Part shown: positions 8,299-15,676 of the stretch, one piece after another
Layout: every line of letters starts with the position of its first letter
Position numbering within the stretch: the first letter of the stretch is position 1
Assembly: GCA_947625675.1 (NCBI GenBank)
Contig: CANQPH010000031.1
Location: 1-38,032, forward strand
DNA from: an uncultured Acetatifactor sp.
GTDB lineage: Bacteria; Bacillota; Clostridia; Lachnospirales; Lachnospiraceae
Reading direction: 5' to 3'
Length of the DNA stretch: 38,032 nucleotides
The notes under the pieces: model-generated
What the model was told of the DNA's origin: nothing
What the model saw: only the letters and a program-made list of their open reading frames with translations
Databases searched by the model: none
Made by a program: the position numbers and the translations under genes

Positions 8299-10110
8299 TT
8301 ATTCCAAACCTTTTCCGCCCACGGTGACCGTGAATGTCATTTCCGGATAATCCTCCTGGGACTGCCTTCTCACCACCAGATCCACCGTATCCCCGACGTT
8401 CAGATTGATCAGGGCCGTCGCATAGCTGTTCGCCCCGGAAATGAGCAGATCATTGACCGACACGATGATGTCTCCAGGCTGCAAACCGGCGGCAATGGCG
8501 GGAGAATCCTTTTCCATCTCCGTCACATAAGCCCCCTGTGGCAGGCCGTATTCTTTCTGCACATTGGAAGAAACATCCACCGTCGTGAGCCCGAGGTAAG
8601 GAAGCTGTTCCCCGCCTGAATTGGAAAGTTTGGCAATGAGCTTTTTCAATTCGGAAATACCATAGGCCTTGATCATGTTCTGCATGTCGCTGGTATTGTG
8701 GTCGCTGGTAATGATGCCGATCACCTCGTAATTCATATTGAAAAGCACGCCCCCGGCGTTCTTGCTTCCGTAGATATCCGTATAGAGCAGCTTATAGTAG
8801 CTGTCCACCATGGACAAATTGGAAGAAGCGGAAGTGATGAGCCCATAACCGATGGAGTCCTTGACGCCCATGGGTCTGCCCAGCGCCACTACCGGCATTC
8901 CAATTAAATCCCTGGTATAAGAGGATCCCAGCGTTGCCACGGTCAGATTTTCTTTCATTTCCTCTGGAAGGTAAGAAAGATTTACCACCACGATAGCCAG
9001 ATCCGTTTCGGGATCGTACTGTCTCAATTCGGCTTCCACGGAAATCTGACTGGAAAAAGTCACCATCAGCTGCTCCGCATCTTTTAAATGTCCATAACTG
9101 GTGAGTATGTACACTTCCTCTTCGTTGATCGCCACCAAAAGGCCCGAGGCCTGGTTGGTATTTTCCACCACGCTGTCCAGCCAGTTCGTTTCCGAAGTGG
9201 TGGCTGTGATAGTGACCATGAATTGATCCAATTCCTTCACGTAATCCTGCATGACGACGTGCAATTCTTGATAATTGTCCTTGTCCATGCGGACCCCTTC
9301 CAGGATTTGATCGATGGCTTCCTGGGGCAAAACCGCTTCCTCAGAGACTTCCCCGGAGATTCCTTCAGACAGTTCTCTTTCCAGTTCCCCGTCAAGCCCT
9401 CCTTCCGTCTCCTCTCCGGGTTCTTCTTCCGATCCTTCTTCTCCCGGTTCCTTCGACTGTTGCGGCAAATCCCCCGGCCGGCCGCTCTGACCCTGGCCGT
9501 TCTGCTGTCCTGACCCGTTCTGGCCATCCTGTCCCTGGCTGCCCTGCTGCCCTGACTCATTTTGCCCGCTCTGCCCTTGGCTGCTCTGGCCTTGGCCGCC
9601 CTGTTGCCCTGATCCGTTCTGGCCATTCTGCACCTGGCCGTCCTGCTGCCCTGAACTACCTTGGCCTCCTTGCCCTTGGCTGTCTTGCTGCCCGGACCCA
9701 TTTTGGCCACTCTGCCCCTGACCATTCTGTTGCCCTGACCCGCTTTGGCCGCTCTGGCCCTGGCCGCCTTGCTGCCCCTGCTGCTCCATCTCCGCATGCA
9801 TGGCTTCCGCCAACATCTCCTCCGGGGACATTTCCTCCTGATCCTCCGGGAAAGTGATCAAAGGCGTATTATCCTCCTCCGGATACAGCCAGTTGCTGAT
9901 CACGGGACTCAGGGCGATAAACGTAAAGCAGGCGATCAACCCGAAAATCACCGCCATCACCGCAGTGATCAAAGTCCTGCGCACCAGACGTTTCTTGTTC
10001 AAAGGCCGCTCCTTGATCTTTTCCACGATAAATTTCTTATTCTCTTTTTCTTCCTCCAGCCCCTCTTCCAACTTCTCTTTCAAATCCAGCTTTTCTTTCA
10101 AATCCGGCAT
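8299..10110 (-). CDS. HtrA/DegP-like membrane protein with PDZ domain, lacking the catalytic serine
   Basis: The 603-residue protein has a charged cytoplasmic N-terminus, one membrane segment (about 45-70), and a G/Q/S-rich linker of repeated QSGQNGSGQQ-like units (about 110-209). An acidic stretch, a trypsin-like S1C domain (about 290-485) and a C-terminal PDZ domain (about 506-598, beginning YLGLTTVDV) follow. Active HtrA has GNSGG; here the sequence is SKNAGG, with A452 where serine belongs. The usual THxx histidine position reads SYGH, with G340 aligned and H341 shifted by one. The aspartate strand, TDLAIVVV (D370), is kept. It is therefore probably a pseudoprotease that binds peptides or senses stress outside the membrane. 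The ATG at 10110 has GGAGG eight bases upstream; a TTG two codons earlier is possible. Confidence 0.85.
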   Translation of the reverse strand: MPDLKEKLDLKEKLEEGLEEEKENKKFIVEKIKERPLNKKRLVRRTLITAVMAVIFGLIACFTFIALSPVISNWLYPEEDNTPLITFPEDQEEMSPEEMLAEAMHAEMEQQGQQGGQGQSGQSGSGQQNGQGQSGQNGSGQQDSQGQGGQGSSGQQDGQVQNGQNGSGQQGGQGQSSQGQSGQNESGQQGSQGQDGQNGSGQQNGQGQSGRPGDLPQQSKEPGEEGSEEEPGEETEGGLDGELERELSEGISGEVSEEAVLPQEAIDQILEGVRMDKDNYQELHVVMQDYVKELDQFMVTITATTSETNWLDSVVENTNQASGLLVAINEEEVYILTSYGHLKDAEQLMVTFSSQISVEAELRQYDPETDLAIVVVNLSYLPEEMKENLTVATLGSSYTRDLIGMPVVALGRPMGVKDSIGYGLITSASSNLSMVDSYYKLLYTDIYGSKNAGGVLFNMNYEVIGIITSDHNTSDMQNMIKAYGISELKKLIAKLSNSGGEQLPYLGLTTVDVSSNVQKEYGLPQGAYVTEMEKDSPAIAAGLQPGDIIVSVNDLLISGANSYATALINLNVGDTVDLVVRRQSQEDYPEMTFTVTVGGKGLE

Positions 10111-10134
10111 CTTCAAAGCCTCCTTACCCCATTA

Positions 10135-10163
10135 AGTATATACGAAATTCAAACCTTTCGCAA
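10135..10163 (-). promoter_or_regulatory. Sigma-A-type promoter for the htrA-like/yhaM/rlmD operon
   Basis: On the minus strand TTGCGA (10163-10158) and TATACT (10140-10135) are separated by 17 bases. The GGAGG and start codon of the htrA-like gene follow directly, giving a leader of about 20 bases. Confidence 0.7.
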
Positions 10164-10184
10164 CGATTTTTACCCTCCAAAACA

Positions 10185-10213
10185 TTGAATTCGTCCCAAA
10201 AAACTGATATACT
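10185..10213 (+). promoter_or_regulatory. Sigma-A-type promoter for mutS2
   Basis: TTGAAT (10185-10190) and TATACT (10208-10213) are 17 bases apart. Transcription would start near 10220, about 37 bases before the mutS2 ATG. It lies back to back with the promoter of the divergent htrA-like gene. Confidence 0.75.
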
Positions 10214-10256
10214 AGGGAATATACGAACACGAGGCACAAAAGGAGTATCCACCTCA

Positions 10257-12641
10257 ATGAATGAAAAGGTTTTGAAGACTCTGGAATATGACAAGGTCGT
10301 CGATCTTTTGACCGAGAAGGCCGATTCCGCTCCGGGCAAGGCGTTGTGCCGGGAGTTGGTTCCTTCCACGGATTTGGAGGAAATCCGCAAGGATCAGCGG
10401 GAGACCGCTGACGGCCTTTCCCGCCTGTTCCAAAAGGGAAGCACCTCTTTCGGGAGCAACTATGATATCGGCTTCACCCTCCGCACTCTGGAGGTCGGAA
10501 GCGCCCTGTCCATGCCGGAGCTTTTGAAAATATCCAAATTTTTAAGCAACGTTGGCCGCATCCGGGCCTTCGGCCGCAAAGAGCGGGAGGATCTGCCCGG
10601 AGACAGTCTGGAGGAATATTTTGAATTCTTGAACCCTCTGACCCAGTTGGCCAACGAAATCGACAGATGCATCCTTTCGGAAGAGGAAATGGCGGACGAC
10701 GCCAGCCCCAAGCTGCGCAGCATTCGCCGGAACATGCAGGTCACCAATGAAAAAATCCGGAATCAGCTGAATTCCATGATCAACGGTTCCTCCAGGACTT
10801 ACCTGCAGGATGCGGTCATCACCATGCGCAACAATCGTTATTGCGTTCCCGTAAAGGCGGAATACAAGAGCCAGGTGACGGGCATGGTCCACGACCAGTC
10901 CTCCAGCGGTTCCACCTTTTTCATCGAGCCCGCCGCCGTAGTGAACCTGAACAATCAGCTGCGGGAGCTGGAAATTGAGGAAAAAAAGGAGATCGAAGCC
11001 ATTCTGGCCGATTTGAGCGCACGGGCGGGAGAGCATGCGGAGGATCTCCGCACCGACCAAAAATGCATGACCCAATTGGATTTCGTTTTCGCCAAGGCCA
11101 AGCTGGCCCTGGAGCAGAACGCCACGGAACCCCTTTTCAACGAGGAACACTATCTCCACATCCGCAAGGCCCGCCACCCTCTTTTGCACAAAAAAAAGGT
11201 GGTGCCCATCGACATCCACCTGGGGAAGGATTTCGACCTCTTGGTGATCACCGGGCCCAACACCGGAGGCAAGACGGTTTCCCTGAAAACCGCGGGACTT
11301 TTGACCCTCATGGGACAGGCTGGGTTTCATATCCCTGCGGCAGATCGGTCGGAGCTCTCCATTTTCACGGAAGTGTATGCGGACATTGGAGATGAACAGA
11401 GCATTGAGCAGAGTTTATCCACATTTTCTTCCCATATGACCAGCATTGTCCACATTTTATCCCATGCGGACGCCGATTCCCTGTGTTTATTCGACGAGTT
11501 GGGGGCCGGAACGGACCCCACGGAAGGTGCGGCTCTGGCCATCGCCATCCTGAATTATCTTCATGACAGGGGTATCCGCACCATGGCCACCACCCATTAC
11601 AGCGAGCTGAAGGTCTATGCCCTCTCCACCTCTTTTGTGGAAAACGCCTGCTGTGAATTCAATGTGGAAACCCTGCAGCCCACTTACCGGCTGCTCATCG
11701 GCGTGCCGGGCAAGAGCAATGCTTTCGCCATTTCTTCCAAGCTGGGACTTTCCGATGAGATCATCGAGGCCGCCAGGGAGCAGATCAGCAAGGAGGACGA
11801 AAGCTTCGAGGACGTGATTTCCGATCTGGAAGCCAAGCGGGTGGCCATCGAAAAGGAACGGCAGGAGGTGGCCGCCTACAAGGCCAATATCAAGGCCCTT
11901 CAGGAGCAGCTGCAAAAAAAGAACGAGCGAATCGACCAGGCCAAGGATAAAATTTTGCGGGAGGCCAACGAAAGGGCCCGGGACATTCTCCAGGAGGCCA
12001 AGGAGATCGCCGACGACACCATCCGGGAATTCCACAAATCCGGCACCGTGCCGGACATTCGGGAACTGGAGAAAAAGCGGCAGAACGTCCGGGACAAGAT
12101 AGCGGAGCGCAACGCCAGGCTGGGCCTAAATCCCGAAAGCAGGCAGTCCACGGGGAAGGGCAAGACCCTGGATCCCAAGAAACTGAAAAAAGGAGATTCC
12201 GTGAAAATCCTTTCCATGGGTCTCAAGGGCACCGTTAGTTCCCTGCCGGACGCCAAAGGCAATCTTTTCGTGCAGTGCGGCATCCTTCGTTCCCAGGCCA
12301 ACATTCGGGACATTGTGCTATTAGATGAGGACGATGTCACCGCTCCTTCTCTGCAAAAAAGCGGCACCAGCGGCATGAAAATGTCCAAGGCCCTGACTAT
12401 TTCTCCCGAACTCAACCTCCTGGGCAAAACGGTGGACGAAGCCCTCTCCGAGCTGGATAAATACCTGGATGACGCCTATCTCACTCACCTGTCCAGCGTC
12501 CGCATCGTGCACGGCAAAGGCACGGGGGCCCTGCGGAATGCGGTGCACAATCATTTAAGGCGCACGAAATACGTGAAGGAATATCGTCTCGGAGAATATG
12601 GGGAAGGGGATGCCGGCGTGACCATCGTCACTTTTAAATGA
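10257..12641 (+). CDS. mutS2: MutS2 family ATPase/endonuclease with Smr domain
   Basis: The 794-residue product has the MutS-like core and clamp, then an ABC-type ATPase with Walker A GPNTGGKT (about 331-339), Walker B CLFDELGAGTDP and ATTHYSEL. A long coiled coil follows (about 510-620, rich in E, K and A), and a C-terminal Smr nuclease domain carries RIVHGKGTGALR. MutS2 suppresses recombination and, in Bacillus, also acts on collided ribosomes through Smr. Length fits the usual 780-790. A longer frame is open from a TTG at 10185, but that codon is part of the -35 box. The ATG at 10257 has AGGAG upstream and begins the conserved MNEKVLKTLEYDKV. Confidence 0.95.
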   Translation: MNEKVLKTLEYDKVVDLLTEKADSAPGKALCRELVPSTDLEEIRKDQRETADGLSRLFQKGSTSFGSNYDIGFTLRTLEVGSALSMPELLKISKFLSNVGRIRAFGRKEREDLPGDSLEEYFEFLNPLTQLANEIDRCILSEEEMADDASPKLRSIRRNMQVTNEKIRNQLNSMINGSSRTYLQDAVITMRNNRYCVPVKAEYKSQVTGMVHDQSSSGSTFFIEPAAVVNLNNQLRELEIEEKKEIEAILADLSARAGEHAEDLRTDQKCMTQLDFVFAKAKLALEQNATEPLFNEEHYLHIRKARHPLLHKKKVVPIDIHLGKDFDLLVITGPNTGGKTVSLKTAGLLTLMGQAGFHIPAADRSELSIFTEVYADIGDEQSIEQSLSTFSSHMTSIVHILSHADADSLCLFDELGAGTDPTEGAALAIAILNYLHDRGIRTMATTHYSELKVYALSTSFVENACCEFNVETLQPTYRLLIGVPGKSNAFAISSKLGLSDEIIEAAREQISKEDESFEDVISDLEAKRVAIEKERQEVAAYKANIKALQEQLQKKNERIDQAKDKILREANERARDILQEAKEIADDTIREFHKSGTVPDIRELEKKRQNVRDKIAERNARLGLNPESRQSTGKGKTLDPKKLKKGDSVKILSMGLKGTVSSLPDAKGNLFVQCGILRSQANIRDIVLLDEDDVTAPSLQKSGTSGMKMSKALTISPELNLLGKTVDEALSELDKYLDDAYLTHLSSVRIVHGKGTGALRNAVHNHLRRTKYVKEYRLGEYGEGDAGVTIVTFK

Positions 12642-12689
12642 TACGGATGATAGAATTGTGGAAGCTGCGAAGCAGCGCAATAATCCGTA
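12642..12689 (+). other. Nested inverted repeat after mutS2
   Basis: Directly after the mutS2 stop, TACGGAT (12642-12648) pairs with ATCCGTA (12683-12689), ATTG (12655-12658) with CAAT (12678-12681), and GCTGC (12664-12668) with GCAGC (12672-12676) across a GAA loop. The helices are nested and would form one interrupted hairpin. No long T run follows, so it is a weak terminator at best; it may be an mRNA 3'-end stabiliser. Confidence 0.45.
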
Positions 12690-12696
12690 ATCACTT

Positions 12697-12723
12697 TTGA
12701 CGCCCTAATCATACAGATATAAT
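12697..12723 (+). promoter_or_regulatory. Probable promoter for the two-component operon
   Basis: A consensus TATAAT (12718-12723) is preceded by TTGACG (12697-12702) at a short spacing of 15 bases, or by TTTTGA (12695-12700) at 17 bases. The response-regulator ATG lies 45 bases downstream. Confidence 0.55.
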
Positions 12724-12767
12724 TGATAAAAACCTTACAACCGCCAAATTATAGAAAGGATGTTTCC

Positions 12768-13469
12768 ATGGTAAGCAGACAAAAAATTTTAATCGTGGAC
12801 GACGACAACAATATCGCAGAATTGATTTCCCTTTATTTGACCAAGGAATGCTTTGAAACCATGATCGTCAATGACGGGGAATCCGTGATGGGGGCCTTGA
12901 CTTCTTTTTCTCCCAATCTGATTCTGTTGGATCTGATGCTTCCAGGCATGGACGGCTACCAGGTCTGCAGGGAAGTGAGGGCCAAACATTCCATTCCCAT
13001 CATCATGCTTTCCGCCAAGGGAGAAGTGTTCGACAAGGTGCTGGGGCTGGAACTGGGGGCTGATGATTATATTGAAAAACCTTTCGACCCCAAGGAACTG
13101 ATCGCCAGGGTCAAGGCGGTGCTGCGCCGCTACAAGCCCGCCCCTTCCTCTTCCCGTTCCTCCAGCGACAAATGCGTGGAATATCCGGATCTGATCGTGA
13201 ACCTGACTAATTATTCCGTCACTTACATGGGCAAAAAAGTGGAGATGCCTCCCAAGGAGCTGGAACTTCTGTACTTCCTGGCCGCTTCCCCCAACCACGT
13301 TTTCACCAGGGAGCAGCTTCTGGACCAGATCTGGGGATACGAGTACATCGGGGACACTCGCACCGTGGACGTACATATCAAGAGACTGCGGGAAAAGATC
13401 AAGGATCATAACAACTGGAAAATATCCACCATCTGGGGTATCGGATATAAATTCGAGGTTAAAAATTAA
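12768..13469 (+). CDS. OmpR/PhoB-family response regulator
   Basis: The 233-residue protein has a receiver domain with acidic residues D11-D13, phosphoacceptor D55 in LILLDLMLPGMDGY, the switch segment IIMLSAKG, and the conserved lysine in DYIEKPFDPKEL. A winged-helix DNA-binding domain follows, with WGYEYIGDTRTVDVHIKRLR as recognition region. The start at 12768 is preceded by AAAGGA seven bases away. The histidine kinase gene begins four bases after the stop, so they form a pair. The general form resembles WalR/PhoP-type regulators; the signal and targets cannot be read from sequence. Confidence 0.92.
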   Translation: MVSRQKILIVDDDNNIAELISLYLTKECFETMIVNDGESVMGALTSFSPNLILLDLMLPGMDGYQVCREVRAKHSIPIIMLSAKGEVFDKVLGLELGADDYIEKPFDPKELIARVKAVLRRYKPAPSSSRSSSDKCVEYPDLIVNLTNYSVTYMGKKVEMPPKELELLYFLAASPNHVFTREQLLDQIWGYEYIGDTRTVDVHIKRLREKIKDHNNWKISTIWGIGYKFEVKN

Positions 13470-13472
13470 ACC

Positions 13473-14903
13473 ATGAGAAAAACCCTGTATTTGAAATTTC
13501 TGCTGGCTTACATCATTTTCGGCATCTTCGGCTTCGTGATCATCACCGCCCTGGTGCCGGGAATGCTCAGACAGCGGCTGATCCGGGAACAGGCCGATTC
13601 CCTTCATGCGGAGGCCACCCTCATCGCCAACACCTACGCCAGCGGCCTGTATTCCAGCGAAACCACCCTGGAAACCGTGAAGACCCAGATGGACGCCCTA
13701 GCCGTATACATGAACGCCGTCATCCGCATCATCAACCCTTCCGGCCGTCTGGTTCTGGATACCCAGGTTCCTCTGAATACGGACGAAGCCGTGGTCATTG
13801 AAAATTTCGACTCCACCGCTACCAGCGGTTCCTACTACATGGTGGACGATTTTTTCCACAGCTTCGACACGGAGGTGCTCAGCGTCATTGCGCCCATCGT
13901 CAACGATTACAAGGTTCGGGGTTATGTGTGCATCCACTACGGCATGGACAGCATCAATCGTTCCGTAGGAAGCCTGCAGGCCATTTTTTACATTATCCTA
14001 GTGATTCTGCTGATGTTGTCCCTGATCATCCTCATCTTTTTCACCGAAATCGTGTATGTGCCCTTGCGGCGCATCACTTACGCCACGGAGCAGTACGCTT
14101 CCGGCAACATGCGCTACGAGCTGCAAGTGGACAGCGAAGATGAAATGGGTTACCTGGCGGCCTGCCTGAATTTTCTTTCCAATGAAATCGCCAGAGGGGA
14201 AGAAGATCAGAAGAAATTCGTGGCCAACGTGTCCCACGATTTCCGCTCTCCCCTGACCTCCATCAGGGGATATCTGGAAGCCATGCTGGATGGAACCATC
14301 CCGCCGGAATTGTATGAGAAATATCTAAAAATCGTGCTCAACGAGACGGAACGCCTGACAAAGCTGACCAACAGCCTCCTGACCCTGAATAATCTGAACG
14401 CCAGGGGCATGATGCTGCAGATGACGGATTTCGACATCAACCAGGTCATCCGGTCCACCGCCGCCTCCTTCGAGGGCACTTGCCAATCCAAATCCATAAC
14501 CATTGAATTGGTGCTCACCGGGGACGTGCTTTACGTCCATGCGGATGTGGACAAAATTCAACAAGTGCTTTACAACCTGATCGACAACGCCATCAAGTTC
14601 AGCCACAACAATTCCTCCATCCGTCTGGAAACAGCAGAAAAGAAGAACAAGATCTTTGTCTCCGTCAAGGACACGGGCATCGGCATTCCCAAGGACGACC
14701 TGAAGCTGATCTGGGAGCGGTTCTACAAATCCGATTCTTCCAGAGGAAAGGACAAAAAAGGAACAGGCCTGGGCCTGTCCATTGTAAAAGAAATCATCAA
14801 CGCCCACAACGAGCACATCAACGTGGTCAGCACCGAAGGCGTGGGGAGCGAATTTATTTTTTCCCTGCAGAAATCGGAAATCAATGACCAGCTGGACGAC
14901 TAA
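13473..14903 (+). CDS. Membrane sensor histidine kinase
   Basis: This 476-residue kinase pairs with the regulator four bases upstream. It has an N-terminal membrane segment (about 9-30), an extracytoplasmic sensor region (about 31-168), a second membrane segment (about 170-192) and a HAMP linker with YVPLRRITYATEQYASGN. The dimerisation domain has phosphoacceptor H255 in NVSHDFRSPLTSIRGY. The ATPase domain carries NLIDNAIKFS, DTGIGIP and GTGLGLSIVKEI. All catalytic motifs are present. The external loop, about 135 residues, is consistent with a PAS-like/Cache fold, but I cannot assign its ligand. The stop codon overlaps the stop of the convergent gene by two bases, so there is no room for a separate terminator. 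Confidence 0.92.
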   Translation: MRKTLYLKFLLAYIIFGIFGFVIITALVPGMLRQRLIREQADSLHAEATLIANTYASGLYSSETTLETVKTQMDALAVYMNAVIRIINPSGRLVLDTQVPLNTDEAVVIENFDSTATSGSYYMVDDFFHSFDTEVLSVIAPIVNDYKVRGYVCIHYGMDSINRSVGSLQAIFYIILVILLMLSLIILIFFTEIVYVPLRRITYATEQYASGNMRYELQVDSEDEMGYLAACLNFLSNEIARGEEDQKKFVANVSHDFRSPLTSIRGYLEAMLDGTIPPELYEKYLKIVLNETERLTKLTNSLLTLNNLNARGMMLQMTDFDINQVIRSTAASFEGTCQSKSITIELVLTGDVLYVHADVDKIQQVLYNLIDNAIKFSHNNSSIRLETAEKKNKIFVSVKDTGIGIPKDDLKLIWERFYKSDSSRGKDKKGTGLGLSIVKEIINAHNEHINVVSTEGVGSEFIFSLQKSEINDQLDD

Positions 14904-15667
14904 GCATTATCCGCCGCTCGGTACAGATAAAAATTTCCCTTCTTGCCGGTGCGTTCCACCGCTCCCATGTAGTAAAGGATGTTGAGGACGGTGCTGGCCA
15001 GCTGTTCCGGGATGTGAACCGCCTTCCCGTAATCCCGGGTGGTAAATTCTTTTTCCAATTCTATAGGGACAAATTGAAGATAATCCTCCGGCCGTTCCAG
15101 GACGACCTCCTCCACGAATTGCAGAGGGATCCTGTCAAAGCGGCTGGAGCCCTTTTTCTTATCTCTGCTCCAACCGTTCAAAAGGCGATATTCCTCCATG
15201 TCCAGCATCACGATCTTCACCTTTAAATTCGGATTCTTCAAAAACATCTTGATCTTGTAAAGTTCCGGGAAGGCCGTAAAAGGACTTCCTCTTTTGGGGG
15301 ATTTCCGTTTTGTGCTGAGTTCTCCAGTCTCTTCATCCATCCAGATCAGCCACTTTTCCCGGGGAACGGGGTGCACCACCGTCACGGGATAAAGAGGAAG
15401 AAAGGCAGCTAACTTGTCTCTCAACTTATTCAGCTGCCTTGTCTGTATTTCTATGATTTCTTCATCCCTGTAAATATCGGCGACGAAATTTTCAATGGGA
15501 ATCTCCTGATGATCCTCGTCCGGTTCATAAAAATTCTTCAAGATGGCGTGGACGGACTTTTCCCCGTAGGTTCCGATACCGAACCTCTGTCTGTCCACGC
15601 CGATGACCTTTTTTTTGGCTTCTTCAAATCTATGCTCTATCGAAATCCTGCTTTCCGTCATTTCCAC
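14900..15667 (-). CDS. Unrecognised protein with possible PD-(D/E)xK-like fold, downstream of gyrA
   Basis: I do not recognise a named family for this 255-residue protein. Residues 30-110 look like a nuclease-type core: a helix with G35-E36-K-S-V-H, a strand with D64 (NFVADIYRD), and a strand IIEIQTRQLNKL in which E73-I-Q75 takes the place of ExK. The C-terminal 45 residues (VHIPEQLASTVLNILYYMGA, then a beta hairpin) resemble a winged helix. There is no signal peptide or membrane segment. The GTG at 15667 starts ten bases after the gyrA stop, and its ribosome site GAGGAG lies within the last gyrA codons, so it is transcribed with gyrase. An ATG at 15661 is an alternative. Whether it has enzymatic activity is inference only. 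Confidence 0.7.
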   Translation of the reverse strand: MEMTESRISIEHRFEEAKKKVIGVDRQRFGIGTYGEKSVHAILKNFYEPDEDHQEIPIENFVADIYRDEEIIEIQTRQLNKLRDKLAAFLPLYPVTVVHPVPREKWLIWMDEETGELSTKRKSPKRGSPFTAFPELYKIKMFLKNPNLKVKIVMLDMEEYRLLNGWSRDKKKGSSRFDRIPLQFVEEVVLERPEDYLQFVPIELEKEFTTRDYGKAVHIPEQLASTVLNILYYMGAVERTGKKGNFYLYRAADNA

Positions 15668-15676
15668 AAGGCACGG

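Noticed and set aside
6847..8619. 590-codon open frame on the plus strand
   Set aside because: It lies antisense to rlmD and the yhaM-like gene, whose products match known families; its H/R/L/P-rich translation is typical of a shadow frame.
9478..9790. Repetitive DNA that might be a CRISPR array
   Set aside because: The units are in-frame codon repeats of a G/Q/S-rich linker, without unique spacers or constant repeats.
14890..14910. Bidirectional terminator between the histidine kinase and the gene behind gyrA
   Set aside because: The two stop codons overlap and no inverted repeat with flanking T or A runs is visible there.
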